Source: an uncultured Clostridia bacterium | GTDB lineage: Bacteria > Bacillota > Clostridia > Oscillospirales > JAAYOS01 | Length of the DNA: 64,000 bases | Reading direction: 5' to 3' | Assembly (NCBI GenBank): GCA_947593925.1 | Contig: CANQDU010000008.1 | Location: 1 to 64,000 of the forward strand | In this document: positions 24,566 to 33,650 of the stretch, one piece after another | How positions within the stretch are numbered: the first letter of the stretch is position 1 | Layout of the letters: each line of letters begins with the position of its first letter | Notes under the pieces: generated by a model | Told to the model about the DNA's origin: nothing | Seen by the model: the letters and a program-made list of their open reading frames with translations, nothing else | Database searches by the model: none | Translations under genes and position numbers: made by a program

Positions 24566-25110
24566 GCCTCGTCACCTCTGCGGAGCAGCTCGGGAGGAAC
24601 TTCCTTCGCCTTGCCCGGTATCACCCGCGCCATCGCGCCGAGGAGCTTTTCGTTGGGGTTGAAGAAGAGCACGGTGTCCACCCCGGCGTCGTCCTCGTAG
24701 CGCGCGAACCACAGACCGTCCGTGCGGTCGGAGATGCTCGCGTGGATGAAATTGCGTATCGACTGACTCTCGTACTCCGCGCGGTACTCCGCCTTCACCG
24801 GCGCGAGTATCGAGAACCGGCGGACAGACACCGAGAGCATCTTCTTGCGCTTGCGCCGTCCCGCGATGCAGTCCACGTCGAGCTCGCCGTTCATGACCGA
24901 GTACTCGTACTCGATGGACATATTCCGTATAAAGTTGTAAGCAAGATAAACGCTTATCGCGAACACCGCCGGGAACACCGTCCTGAGCACTCCTATGACA
25001 AGGAACACGGAGTCTACGACAAACGCGGCAAGAATTATCAAAACGATCTTGATAACGTCGGTAAAATCGCGCTTTTTCTTTACAATTTGTTCGTTAAATA
25101 CGTCCGCCAT
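24562..25110 (-). CDS. DUF6106-like membrane protein
   Basis: A 182-residue protein with two membrane helices in its first 60 residues (VIKIVLIILAAFVVDSVFLV and an AVFAISVYLAYNFI segment). A cytoplasmic domain follows, with YEYSVMNGELDVDCI and a basic KRKKMLSVSV motif that recall the DUF6106 family, as far as I remember it. Function unknown. The ATG at 25110 has GGAAAG upstream and is preferred to an earlier in-frame start. It is the first gene of a six-gene run down to ndoA. Confidence 0.7.
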   Translation of the reverse strand: MADVFNEQIVKKKRDFTDVIKIVLIILAAFVVDSVFLVIGVLRTVFPAVFAISVYLAYNFIRNMSIEYEYSVMNGELDVDCIAGRRKRKKMLSVSVRRFSILAPVKAEYRAEYESQSIRNFIHASISDRTDGLWFARYEDDAGVDTVLFFNPNEKLLGAMARVIPGKAKEVPPELLRRGDEA

Positions 25111-25154
25111 GCTTTCCCGCTCCCTTTCGCCGCAGTAAAAATCCATACGGATAT

Positions 25155-25183
25155 AGTATATCGCAAAGCATACGATTAGTCAA
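25155..25183 (-). promoter_or_regulatory. Promoter of the DUF6106-acpS-nnr-alr run
   Basis: On the minus strand, TTGACT (25178-25183), 17 bases, TATACT (25155-25160), about 40 bases upstream of the start at 25110. Confidence 0.8.
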
Positions 25184-25223
25184 ATCTTTTGCTTTGGCGG
25201 GCTGTGCCGCTCCACTCCCAGCC

Positions 25224-25360
25224 AGCGGGGAAGCCCCGCGAGCATTCGCGGGGGTGACCCCGCGTCCCTAAGTGAGGCAGAGCCTCACCGGTACCTTGCG
25301 GGGCTTTGCAGCCCCACACCCCGCGTTACTTTTTGTTTGTGCAAAAAATAACCAAAAAGC
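25224..25360 (-). repeat. Hairpin array R4, inverted partner of R5
   Basis: A 137-base chain of hairpins (GCGGGG/CCCCGC stems, GGTGAGGC / GCCTCAC, and a TTTTTTG / CAAAAAG stem). In reverse complement it aligns end to end with 25754-25891, at about four-fifths identity by eye. It is followed at 25370-25400 by a further hairpin (GGGGAGAAAACC / GGTTTTCTCCCC). Confidence 0.85.
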
Positions 25361-25753
25361 ACACAAAGGGGAGAAAACCAACGGTTTTCTCCCCTTTGTA
25401 CCCCTCTTTCCTTAATCGGAAGGTCTCTGCCACGCGGGGCGTCCGTACGTAGCTTAGTACAAGTGTCCACGCTCAAACTTTCCACTAGAACCGAAAGCTC
25501 CGTTTTCTCGGGAAAGTATCTGCATTACGCTTATAGCGTGAGCGTAGGACCGGATTTTTATTTCTACTACGCAGGAACTGTTCGATGTCGTCGAATACGG
25601 TGGGAAAGTTTGATGGTCTCCCCGGAAACTCACCCGCTCGGGTGATAGATTTGTTGGATACAGAGTGTCGTCCTGTTATGTGGGTTGCGGTGTTGTGTCT
25701 GTGTTGGGAGAGGGATTATTAAGGGAGAGGGCGGAGCCCTCTCCCTTAAGCGC
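25361..25753 (+). other. Non-coding segment between R4 and R5; candidate structured RNA at 25473-25645
   Basis: No convincing gene lies here. The middle has lower GC than its surroundings and is rich in pairing potential. TCAAACTTTCC (25473-25483) can pair with GGAAAGTTTGA (25603-25613). Inside and just after this long stem are smaller stems: ACGCT/AGCGT near 25533, GCGTAG/CTACGC near 25549-25571, TTCGA/TCGAA (25581-25595), and TCACCCG/CGGGTGA near 25627-25642. This could be a folded RNA of about 170 bases, but I recognise no known class. Confidence 0.35.
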
Positions 25754-25891
25754 GCTTTTTGATTACTTTTTGCGCGAGCAAAAAGTAATGCAGGGGTGCG
25801 GGGCGGCACAGCCCCGCCAGGTGTCGGTAGAGCTCCGTTCTACCAAGGACGCGGGGTCTCGCCCCGCGAATGCTCGCGGGGCTTCCCCGCT
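25754..25891 (+). repeat. Hairpin array R5, inverted partner of R4
   Basis: A 138-base chain: an imperfect TTACTTTTTGC / GCAAAAAGTAA stem, GCGGGGC / GCCCCGC, GGTAGA / TCTACC, and GCGGGG / CCCCGC stems. It is flanked by a GGGAGAGGGC / GCCCTCTCCC hairpin (25723-25746) and by further GC-rich hairpins up to 25965. Confidence 0.85.
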
Positions 25892-25971
25892 AGATGGGTG
25901 TGGGCTCTGCCCGCTTGCTCGCGGGGGCTTTGCCCCCCGCAATGTCGCGGGCTCCGCCCGCAGATAAGGTG

Positions 25972-26000
25972 TTGCAATAAACGATATATTGTGGTATCAT
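25972..26000 (+). promoter_or_regulatory. Promoter of the serine hydrolase gene
   Basis: TTGCAA (25972-25977), 17 bases, TATCAT (25995-26000), 40 bases upstream of the start. Confidence 0.65.
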
Positions 26001-26039
26001 AAAATTATACAAATCAGACAAATCAAAGGAGGTTTTACT

Positions 26040-27161
26040 ATGGATTTCAGCAAACTCACCCGCTATCTGGCGTCTCTTGAGGCGGCGGACATTCCCGCGG
26101 CGGACGTTGAGGTCCGCAGGAACCACGAGGTCGTCTACCGCGGGTACGTCGGTCACCCTGACGCGGAGCGGAAGGCTCCCATGACCGGAAACGAACTCTA
26201 CCTCATCTTCTCCTGCTCGAAGGTGTCGCTCTGCCTCGGCGCGCTGAAGCTTGTGGAGGAAGGCCGCCTCGCGATAGACGACCCGGTGTCCAAGTACCTC
26301 CCCGAGTTCTCGTCGCTTTCGGTGCGCGACGGCGACGCCGTCCGTCCCGCAAGGACCGAGCTGCTCGTCCGCCACTGCTTTCTGATGGAGGGCGGCTGGA
26401 GTTACGGGGTGATCGGAGAGTTCCCGGAGCCGGAGACCGTCCATGACAACGTCACCATGGCGGCGCAGATGGCGAAGGTCCCGCTCCACTTCGACCCCGG
26501 CACGCGCTACGAGTACGGCACGAGTCAGGACGTCCTCGGCGCGATAATCGAGAAGATAACCGGCAAGAGCCTCGGCGCGTATCTCGACGAGGTGTTCTTC
26601 ACGCCGCTCGGCATGACCGACACCGGCTTCCACCCCGACGCGGAGCAGCAGAAGCGCCTCGCCGCCGCGTGGGTCTATGACAACGAGCGGAACAAGGTGT
26701 CTCCCCTCGAGGGCGGCGGTGCCATCGACAGCCGGGGCGTCGAGCTCGGCAGCGGCGGTCTTTACAGCACCGTGCACGACTACTCGCTCTTCATGGATAT
26801 GATAGCGAACGGCGGCGTCGGCGCAAACGGCGTCCGCGTGCTGAAGGAGGAGACGCTTGCGCTCTGCCGCGATAATCTTCTCGAGGATGTACCGCTCAGC
26901 GACTTTCGCCGCTGGCAGGCCCCGCTCTACGGCTACGGCTGGGGCCTCTGCGGCCGCGTCCACATGAATAAGAAGCTGTCCCTCTCGCCGACGCCGGAGG
27001 GAGAGTTCGGCTGGAACGGCGCGGCGGCCGCGTACTGCATGGCGGATACCGAAAACAAGGTCTCAATTTACACCGGCATGCAGGTCATGAACTGCAACTA
27101 CGCCTACAACATCATTCATCACAGAATACGGGATCTCGCCTACGAGGCGATGGGGCTGTAA
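26040..27161 (+). CDS. Serine hydrolase, beta-lactamase/esterase class C fold
   Basis: A 373-residue protein of the beta-lactamase-related family (PF00144). The nucleophile motif SxxK is SCSK near residue 60 (IFSCSKVSL) and the Tyr motif is YEYGTSQD near 160. There is no signal peptide, so it is probably a cytoplasmic esterase/peptidase-like enzyme and not a secreted beta-lactamase. The HxG-type third motif near the end is not clear by eye. Start ATG with AAAGGAGG upstream. It stands alone, 35 bases before yhaO, and may read through into it. Confidence 0.85.
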   Translation: MDFSKLTRYLASLEAADIPAADVEVRRNHEVVYRGYVGHPDAERKAPMTGNELYLIFSCSKVSLCLGALKLVEEGRLAIDDPVSKYLPEFSSLSVRDGDAVRPARTELLVRHCFLMEGGWSYGVIGEFPEPETVHDNVTMAAQMAKVPLHFDPGTRYEYGTSQDVLGAIIEKITGKSLGAYLDEVFFTPLGMTDTGFHPDAEQQKRLAAAWVYDNERNKVSPLEGGGAIDSRGVELGSGGLYSTVHDYSLFMDMIANGGVGANGVRVLKEETLALCRDNLLEDVPLSDFRRWQAPLYGYGWGLCGRVHMNKKLSLSPTPEGEFGWNGAAAAYCMADTENKVSIYTGMQVMNCNYAYNIIHHRIRDLAYEAMGL

Positions 27162-27196
27162 CGTTTTCGCCCGATACCCGCAAGCGGAGTACGACT

Positions 27197-28255
27197 ATGA
27201 TAAAGCTTATACATACCGCAGACCTGCACCTCGGCTCGCCGATAGCGGGTCTTCCCGAGGACGTCTCGTCCGAGCTCCGCGAGGAGCTTTTCACCACGCT
27301 TGCAAAGATTTGCGAGCTCGCGGAAAGCGAGCGCGCGGACGCCATACTCATCTCCGGCGACCTCTTTGACGAGCCGTCCCCCTCCCGCTCGGTGGCGGAC
27401 AGGACCTTCGCTCTGTTGGGACGCGCCGGCGTGCCGGTATTCATCTCCCCCGGAAACCACGACTACATGTCGGTCCACTCGGTCTACCGCAGGCAGGACC
27501 TGCCCGAGAACGTCCGTATTTTCCGCTCCGAGCGGATAGAAAAGATACCCTGCGGCGAGTTTGACGTCTACGGCGCGGGCTTCGCCGCGCCCGTGGTCGA
27601 GCGCGAGCTGCTGCAGGGCTTCCGTGCGGAGCAGGGACGACACTCGGTGATGGTCCTGCACGGCGAGGCGGACGTCTCCTCCGCGTACTACCACGCGGTC
27701 TCGCCGCGCGACATCGCCGCGAGCGGACTCAGCTACCTCGCGCTCGGACACATACACGCGCGGAGCGAGGCCGTCCGCGCGGGCGACACGCTCTTTGCCT
27801 ACCCGGGCTGCCCCATGGGGCGCGGCTTTGACGAGACCGGCGAGAAGGGCGTGTACATCGTAGAAATAGAGGAGCGCGCACGAGCGAGGTTTGTCCCGCT
27901 CGGCGCGCGGAAATTCGTGACGATAGAGAGCGGCGAGCGCGCCGTCCCGGACGGTTTCGAGCGCGACCTCGTGAAGCTCGTTCTCACCGGCGAGAGCGAG
28001 CCTATCGACACCGAGGCGCTCGCGCGCGAGCTCGCGCCGCGTGCGTTCTATGTGAAAGTTGTGGACAGGACGCGCCTGCCGAAGCGCGTGCGCGAGCTTG
28101 CCGCCGAGGACTCCCTTGCGGGGGCGTTCCTCCGCGCGCTCGACGCCGTCCGTGCCGAGTCCGGCGACTCCGGGAACGCGGAGTCCGAGGCGCTCGCGGA
28201 GCTTGCGGCAAGGTACGGCCTCGCCGCGCTCGACGGAGAGGAGGCGCCGCTGTGA
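27197..28255 (+). CDS. yhaO: YhaO-like DNA repair metallophosphoesterase
   Basis: A 352-residue SbcD/Mre11-type calcineurin-like phosphoesterase. Metal-binding motifs are visible in order: HTADLHLGSP (residues 5-14), ISGDLFDEP near 52, SPGNHD near 85, VLHGEAD near 153 and LALGHIHAR near 180. The family cleaves DNA ends with an SMC-like ATPase partner. That partner is the next gene, which starts inside this one (ATG within GTGA overlap). Confidence 0.92.
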   Translation: MIKLIHTADLHLGSPIAGLPEDVSSELREELFTTLAKICELAESERADAILISGDLFDEPSPSRSVADRTFALLGRAGVPVFISPGNHDYMSVHSVYRRQDLPENVRIFRSERIEKIPCGEFDVYGAGFAAPVVERELLQGFRAEQGRHSVMVLHGEADVSSAYYHAVSPRDIAASGLSYLALGHIHARSEAVRAGDTLFAYPGCPMGRGFDETGEKGVYIVEIEERARARFVPLGARKFVTIESGERAVPDGFERDLVKLVLTGESEPIDTEALARELAPRAFYVKVVDRTRLPKRVRELAAEDSLAGAFLRALDAVRAESGDSGNAESEALAELAARYGLAALDGEEAPL

Positions 28256-30471
28256 AGATAAGACGGATGTTTGCGACGTTCGCGGGGCTCAACGAGTCAC
28301 GGCTCGAGCTCGAGCCCGGCCTCAACATCATCGAGGGCGCAAACGAGAGCGGAAAGTCCACCTGGTGCGCGTTTCTCCGCGCGATGCTCTACGGTATACC
28401 CACGCGGGAGCGCGACACGAAGGAGCGTCCCGCCGAAAAGAACCTCTACCGCCCGTGGTCGGGCGCGCCGATAAGCGGCAGGCTCGAGCTCGAGGCGGAC
28501 GGCCGCGAAATAACCGTTGAACGGAGCGGCACAGACTCCGCGCCGCTCCGCAGTCTCCGCGCCTACACCTCCGGCGGCGGGGACGCGGGTCTCACCGCCG
28601 AGAACATCGGCGAAAAGCTGACCGGCGCGAGCCGCGAGGTGTTCGAGCGGAGCGCTTTCGTCTCCTCGCCGCCGCTTCCCTCCGGCTCCGCGGAGCTCGA
28701 GGCGCGGATACTCGCGACCGTCTCCTCCGGCGACGAGAGCGCGAACGCCTCGGCGGCGGAAGCGCGCCTGCGCGAGTGGCAGCGCCGCCTCCGCTATAAC
28801 CGGCGCGGAGAGATCCCCGAGCTTGAGGGCGAGATAAACGCCCTGCGCCGCGAGGCGGACGAGTGCCGCGAGACCGCCGACCTGATAGATTCGTTCGAGG
28901 CGGAGCTCCGCGAGGCGTCCGCCCGCGAGAAGGAGCTTGAAGACCTTCTGAAGCGGATGGGCTCCGCCGAGAGTGCCGCCGCGCGGAAGGAGCTCGCCGC
29001 TGCAAAGGAACGGCTTGAAAATATCGAGCGCGAGCTTCGGAACATCGAAGAAAACGTCCTGCCCGAGGGTTGCCCCTCCACGGGCGAGCTGCGGAGCCTC
29101 GAAGGCCGCGTCACGGCCGAGCGGGACGCGGCCGCCGCGCGCCTCGGGGGTCTCGACGCGGAGCTTTCCGAGCTCGACCGGCGGATATTCGCCGCCGTAG
29201 ACAGAGCGCAGCACGCGCACGGCGCGCTTCCGAACGCGGAGACGCTCGCGGGTCGGGCAACCGCCGCCGAGCGGGATCTCGCCGAGGCGCGGCGGCTCGA
29301 AGCGTCCGCGTCTGACAGGACGCCGCGCCGCTTTGCCATACTTGCGGCGCTCCTCGGGCTTGCCGCGGTCTGCTGTTTTGTGTCCGTGCTGTTTGTCCGC
29401 TCCAACGCACCGATATTCTGCGGCGCCGCCGCGGCGGTCTGCTGCCTTGTGTTTGCAGTTCTCGCGCGAGAGAGCACGCGGAAGCGCAAGCTCTCGCGCG
29501 CGTCGCTTGAAGAACTGCTTCGGGGCTGGGGTGCGGACTCCCCCGATGCGCTCCGTGAGTTTGTCGAGGATACGAGGTCGGCGGAGATCCGCCGCGCCGA
29601 GTGCGCCGGACGCGCGGCGGGTCTTGAGGGCGAGCCGTCCCCCGCCGAGGACGAGCTCGAGGCGCTCACGGGCGAGCGCGGGCAGCCGCTCGACGCTCTG
29701 AGAACGCTCATCTCGTGGAGCGAGAAGCGCGATGCGCTGCAAGTCGGCGCCCGCGAGGCGCGCGCCGCCATCGACGCGCTGAAAAGCTCCGTCCTCGCGA
29801 AAAGCGCGGGCGAAAGCGAGGAGGACGTTCCGGAAGCCGAAGTTTTCTCCGGCGTGACGCGCGAAGATGCGGATGCGGAGCTCAAGAGCCTCCGGCTCGG
29901 GATAAGCGGGCTCAGAAGCGACATCGCCCGCGCCGAAGGGCATCTCGGCGGGCGCGACGCGGCGATCATCGACGAGAAGCGCGGACGGCTCGAGGAACGC
30001 CTTGCCGAACTCGAACGCCGCTTCCGCGCCATCGACACGGCGCTCGAAGCGCTCCGGCGCGCGGGCGATGAGCTTCGCAGCCGGTTCTCCCCCGCCCTCG
30101 GCAAGGAGACCGCGCGGATACTCGGCGAGCTCACCGGCGGACGCTACGACCGCGTCGCGGTGAGCCGTGAGTTCAAGCCGGAGGCGGGACGCGAGGCGTC
30201 TCCGCTCCGCTCGGGCGCACAGCTCAGCCGCGGGACATCCGACCAGCTCTGGTTTGCGCTTCGGCTCGCCGTGGCGCACACCGTCCTCCCCGACGACACG
30301 CCGCTCATCCTCGACGATGCGTTCGTCACCTTCGACGACGGCCGCCTCGAGGAGGCGCTCCGCCTCCTCGAACGCGAAGCCGAGACGCGGCAAATACTCC
30401 TCTTCACCTGCCACAGCCGCGAGGCAGGGATGTGCGCGGGACGCGAAAAGGTCAATATTATTAGGCTTTGA
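28252..30471 (+). CDS. yhaN: YhaN-like SMC/SbcC-type ATPase with central membrane helices
   Basis: A 739-residue AAA ATPase. Walker A is GANESGKST near residue 30 (the SbcC/RecF type), and the C-terminal part carries QLSRGTSDQLWFALRLAV as signature and LILDDAFVTFDD as Walker B near 685-695. Long Glu/Arg-rich coiled coils lie between. Two hydrophobic helices (RFAILAALLGLAAVCCFVSV and the following FCGAAAAVCCLVFAVL, near 360-405) replace the zinc hook of SbcC, as is usual for YhaN, and should anchor it to the membrane. Operates with YhaO as a nuclease complex. Confidence 0.92.
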   Translation: MKIRRMFATFAGLNESRLELEPGLNIIEGANESGKSTWCAFLRAMLYGIPTRERDTKERPAEKNLYRPWSGAPISGRLELEADGREITVERSGTDSAPLRSLRAYTSGGGDAGLTAENIGEKLTGASREVFERSAFVSSPPLPSGSAELEARILATVSSGDESANASAAEARLREWQRRLRYNRRGEIPELEGEINALRREADECRETADLIDSFEAELREASAREKELEDLLKRMGSAESAAARKELAAAKERLENIERELRNIEENVLPEGCPSTGELRSLEGRVTAERDAAAARLGGLDAELSELDRRIFAAVDRAQHAHGALPNAETLAGRATAAERDLAEARRLEASASDRTPRRFAILAALLGLAAVCCFVSVLFVRSNAPIFCGAAAAVCCLVFAVLARESTRKRKLSRASLEELLRGWGADSPDALREFVEDTRSAEIRRAECAGRAAGLEGEPSPAEDELEALTGERGQPLDALRTLISWSEKRDALQVGAREARAAIDALKSSVLAKSAGESEEDVPEAEVFSGVTREDADAELKSLRLGISGLRSDIARAEGHLGGRDAAIIDEKRGRLEERLAELERRFRAIDTALEALRRAGDELRSRFSPALGKETARILGELTGGRYDRVAVSREFKPEAGREASPLRSGAQLSRGTSDQLWFALRLAVAHTVLPDDTPLILDDAFVTFDDGRLEEALRLLEREAETRQILLFTCHSREAGMCAGREKVNIIRL

Positions 30472-30519
30472 GCATTTTGCTCTGCATTTTCAGGCAGAGC
30501 AGAGCTCTATAAAAAATAG

Positions 30520-30546
30520 TTTGCGGGGGGCATTGCCCCCCGCAAA
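30520..30546. terminator. Bidirectional terminator between yhaN and a converging gene
   Basis: A 12-bp stem, TTTGCGGGGGGC / GCCCCCCGCAAA, loop ATT. A second small hairpin (GCTCTGC / GCAGAGC) lies just before it at about 30478-30500. Confidence 0.8.
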
Positions 30547-30550
30547 ACTT

Positions 30551-31306
30551 TTACTCCGCAAAGACGTTGTTCCCGTCCGGCAGGACGAACTCTCCCCTGT
30601 CCACCGCGTCGGTGGAAAGCGATAGCGTCTGCATCGAGTATGCGAGCTCGCCGCCGTCCCACGTCTCGAACTTCCACAGAAGTCCGCTCGAGAGTGACAC
30701 CCACCAGCGGTTCGTCTGACCCATGTCGTCCACGGTCTCTGCGTAGAGACAGGGAATGTCGCCGCTCGCCTCGTACCGGCAGAGCGCCACGCTTTCCGGC
30801 GGCACCGCCGCAAGGTCCTCGTAGGTAGGTATCTGCGCCTCGTCGTCGGTGCTGAACGCCGCCGTCGCGCCGACGTAATACTGCGTCTCGTTCTCGTACC
30901 AGATGTAGGTATCCTCACCCGCGACGATGCAGTTCCGCTCGGGCGAGCCGGACTCGTCATAGCTGCGTATCAGCTCATATCCGCCGGTAGACCACACCTC
31001 GCGGCGAGTCTCTGACGAGCCGCCGTCCCAGTACAAACCGACCTTCACCGTGGCGTAATACTCCTCCGGCCGCTCGAGCGACAGCACGAGCGCCGCGAGC
31101 GTCTCCGCGCTCACGTCCCCCGCGTCCGGCGCACGGTCCGAGCCGTCAAAGCTCCATCCGGGCTGAAGCCCCTCGGGGAGATCCTGCGGCAGAACTATCT
31201 CCGGCCGCTCGCCCGTCGCGCCGGTCGCGAATATGCTCATCAGCACCGCTATAACTATCGTCGCCGCAGCGAGCATTGCAAAGAGCATTATCCGCCCCTT
31301 GTTCAT
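30551..31306 (-). CDS. Membrane-anchored protein of unknown function
   Basis: A 251-residue protein with one N-terminal membrane helix (LFAMLAAATIVIAVLMSIFA, residues 8-27) and an extracellular beta-rich domain (EYYATVKVGLYWDGG, YELIRSYDESGSPERNCIV, TYIWYENETQYYVG, then RWWVSLSSGLLWKFETWDG). The strand pattern suggests a LolA-like fold. It is the last gene of the aminotransferase-trpS-tagO-mnaA run, starting 4 bases beyond the mnaA stop, so an envelope role is plausible but unproven. Confidence 0.7.
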   Translation of the reverse strand: MNKGRIMLFAMLAAATIVIAVLMSIFATGATGERPEIVLPQDLPEGLQPGWSFDGSDRAPDAGDVSAETLAALVLSLERPEEYYATVKVGLYWDGGSSETRREVWSTGGYELIRSYDESGSPERNCIVAGEDTYIWYENETQYYVGATAAFSTDDEAQIPTYEDLAAVPPESVALCRYEASGDIPCLYAETVDDMGQTNRWWVSLSSGLLWKFETWDGGELAYSMQTLSLSTDAVDRGEFVLPDGNNVFAE

Positions 31307-31310
31307 TTTC

Positions 31311-32456
31311 TCAGCCTCCGAAGGAGTCCGGCTTTTCGCCGCGCCCGAAGTGCCAGAGTATCGCGTCGGTTATCCTGCGCGAGGCCTCTCCGTCCCCGTA
31401 GGGGTTGACGGCGTTCGCCATGGCGTCATACGCCGCGCCGCCGTCGAGAAGCTCGCACGCCATCGAAACTATATCCTCCCGCTCGACGCCGCAAAGCTTC
31501 ACCGTCCCGGCCTCGACCGCCTCCGGGCGCTCTGTCTCGTGGCGCATGACAAGCACCGGCTTGCCGAGCGCGGGAGCTTCCTCCTGTATCCCGCCCGAGT
31601 CGGTCATGACCATATAAGCGCGCGCCATGAGATTGTGCATCTCGTCGAGGTCAAGCGGCTTTATCAGATGGATGTTCCGCACGCCGCCGAGCACGCGGTG
31701 CGCGTTCTCGGTGACGTACTCGGAGAGGTGGACCGGGTACACGAATTCGACCTCCGGGTACCGCGCGGCGGTCTCCCGTATGGCCGAGAGGATGTTTTCA
31801 AAGGGTCTTCCGTAGTTCTCGCGGCGGTGCGCCGTGATTATGACTATCCTGTGGCCGAGACCGTCCAGCTCGCGCAGGACCGGGTCGCGGAAGCGGTAGT
31901 CGCTCCGCACGGTGGTCTTGAGCGCGTCGATGACGGTGTTGCCGGTGACAAATGTCTCGCCGAGGACGTGCTCGAGCGCGAGGTTTTCCGCGTTGCGGCG
32001 CGTCGGCGCGAAGTTCAGCGACGATATCTGACCCACGAGCCGGCGGTTCATCTCCTCCGGGAAGGGCGAGTAGATGTTGTAGGTGCGAAGCCCCGCCTCG
32101 ACGTGGCCCACCGGTATCTGGCGGTAGAAGGCGGCGAGCGCCCCGGCAAACGTCGTGGACGTGTCGCCGTGGACGAGAACGATGTCCGGCGCGGCGTCCT
32201 TCAATACGCCGTCCATTCCCTCGAGTATCCTGCCGGTTATCTCGTAGAGCGTCTGCCCCGGCTTCATGATGTTGAGGTCGTAGCGCGGGACTATGCCGAA
32301 TATCTCAAGTATCTGGTCAAGCATCTCGCGGTGCTGAGCCGTCACGCAGACGATGCTCTCTATCTCCTCGCGCGAGGCGAGCTCGAGCGCGAGAGGAGCC
32401 ATTTTGACCGCCTCCGGACGGGTGCCGAACACCGTCATGACCTTAATCTTTTCCAC
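31311..32456 (-). CDS. mnaA: Non-hydrolysing UDP-GlcNAc 2-epimerase
   Basis: A 381-residue WecB/MnaA enzyme that interconverts UDP-GlcNAc and UDP-ManNAc. The opening KVMTVFGTRPEAVKM, the VLVHGDTSTTFAGALAAFY motif near 90, HVEAGLRTYNIYSPFPEEMNRR near 118, TAHRRENYG near 205 and SGGIQEEAPALGKPVL near 285 are all diagnostic. I chose GTG at 32456 with GGGGGA upstream; the frame continues further up only within tagO. It supplies ManNAc donor for TagA. Confidence 0.95.
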   Translation of the reverse strand: MEKIKVMTVFGTRPEAVKMAPLALELASREEIESIVCVTAQHREMLDQILEIFGIVPRYDLNIMKPGQTLYEITGRILEGMDGVLKDAAPDIVLVHGDTSTTFAGALAAFYRQIPVGHVEAGLRTYNIYSPFPEEMNRRLVGQISSLNFAPTRRNAENLALEHVLGETFVTGNTVIDALKTTVRSDYRFRDPVLRELDGLGHRIVIITAHRRENYGRPFENILSAIRETAARYPEVEFVYPVHLSEYVTENAHRVLGGVRNIHLIKPLDLDEMHNLMARAYMVMTDSGGIQEEAPALGKPVLVMRHETERPEAVEAGTVKLCGVEREDIVSMACELLDGGAAYDAMANAVNPYGDGEASRRITDAILWHFGRGEKPDSFGG

Positions 32457-33636
32457 TTTCGCTGTCCCCCTTGTCTTCTTTTGCGGATGCTCCGTCGGAC
32501 GTCTCCGCTTCACTCGCTCTGTCGGAAGGTTCGCCGTCCGGCTCGTCCTGCGCGGACGGCTCCGCGCTGTCCGCCGTTTCGTCCGGCGGCGCGGTCTTTC
32601 TCCCGAAGCCTATCAGCCGCCACGCGACAAATCCGACGAGCAGGAACGCGAGCAGAAGGAACATCGCGCGTATCTCTCCGGAAGCGGTGAGCACCACCGC
32701 CGTGAGGCCGAGTATGCCGCTCATCGTGTACATTATCGCGACCGCCTGCTTCTGGTTGAAGCCCATGTCTATGAGGCGGTGGTGGACGTGTCCCCTGTCC
32801 GGGCTCATCGGGTTCTGACCCTTGAGCAGCCGCCGCACGACGGCAAACACCTCGTCAAATATCGGCAGTGCGAGTATCAGGAAGGGCACGGCGAAGCTTA
32901 TCACGGCGTAGAACTTGAAAAGTCCCTGTATGGATATCGTCGCGAGGATGAAGCCTATCGACATCGCGCCGACGTCGCCCATGAATATCTTTGCCGGGTT
33001 GAGGTTGTAGGGCATAAAGCCCGCGCATGCGCCGACGAGCGCCGCCATCACGAGGGCGACGTTCGGCTCGCTCACAAGCAGCGCGATTATCAGCATACAG
33101 AGCGAGGATATCGTGCTCACGCCGACGGCGAGCCCGTCCAGCCCGTCTATGAAGTTGACGGAGTTGGTTATCGCGACTATCCATATCACCGTGACGATGT
33201 TGGAGATCCACTCGCCGAGGTGAAGGTACGCCTGGTCGCTGAAGATGTTGATGTTGGACAGGAACTCTATCCGGACTCCGTGCGCCACGACGATTATCGC
33301 GGCGGCTGTCTGCACCGCGAAGCGGAGCAGCGCCGGCAGCGGCGATATGTCGTCTATGAGGCTTATGACGACTATCAGCACAAGGCCGATGAGTATTCCC
33401 CTAAGGCCGCTGTCCACCTCGCAGAACACGAGCACCGAAATCATGAACCCGAGGAATATCGCAAGTCCGCCTATGCGCGGTATCGGGACCTTGTGCATAC
33501 GGCGGTTGTCCTTAGGCACGTCCACGCCTATGCCGGAGCGGTTAGCGAACTGCCGCACCACCGGCGTGCAGACAAACGAGACGATGAACGCCGTCACAAG
33601 CGAGGCTATCACCCAGATTATGAGCTCACTCGGCAT
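32443..33636 (-). CDS. tagO: Undecaprenyl-phosphate GlcNAc-1-phosphate transferase (TagO/WecA type)
   Basis: A 397-residue polytopic membrane protein of the MraY/WecA family with about eleven helices. The conserved cytoplasmic motifs are DNRRMHKVPIPRIGG near residue 42, ISLIDDISPLP near 87, NFIDGLDGLAVG near 148, FMGDVGAM near 205 and the WecA-type HVHHRLIDMG near 285, which distinguishes it from MraY. A charged tail of about 60 residues follows (Asp/Glu/Ser-rich). It starts the linkage unit that MnaA and TagA extend. Gap to trpS is 14 bases. Confidence 0.93.
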   Translation of the reverse strand: MPSELIIWVIASLVTAFIVSFVCTPVVRQFANRSGIGVDVPKDNRRMHKVPIPRIGGLAIFLGFMISVLVFCEVDSGLRGILIGLVLIVVISLIDDISPLPALLRFAVQTAAAIIVVAHGVRIEFLSNINIFSDQAYLHLGEWISNIVTVIWIVAITNSVNFIDGLDGLAVGVSTISSLCMLIIALLVSEPNVALVMAALVGACAGFMPYNLNPAKIFMGDVGAMSIGFILATISIQGLFKFYAVISFAVPFLILALPIFDEVFAVVRRLLKGQNPMSPDRGHVHHRLIDMGFNQKQAVAIMYTMSGILGLTAVVLTASGEIRAMFLLLAFLLVGFVAWRLIGFGRKTAPPDETADSAEPSAQDEPDGEPSDRASEAETSDGASAKEDKGDSESGKD

Positions 33637-33650
33637 GGCTCTCCCTCCGT

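Noticed and set aside
25111-26039. Insertion sequence or transposase remnant
   Set aside because: No frame with transposase features; the region is hairpins and non-coding sequence only.
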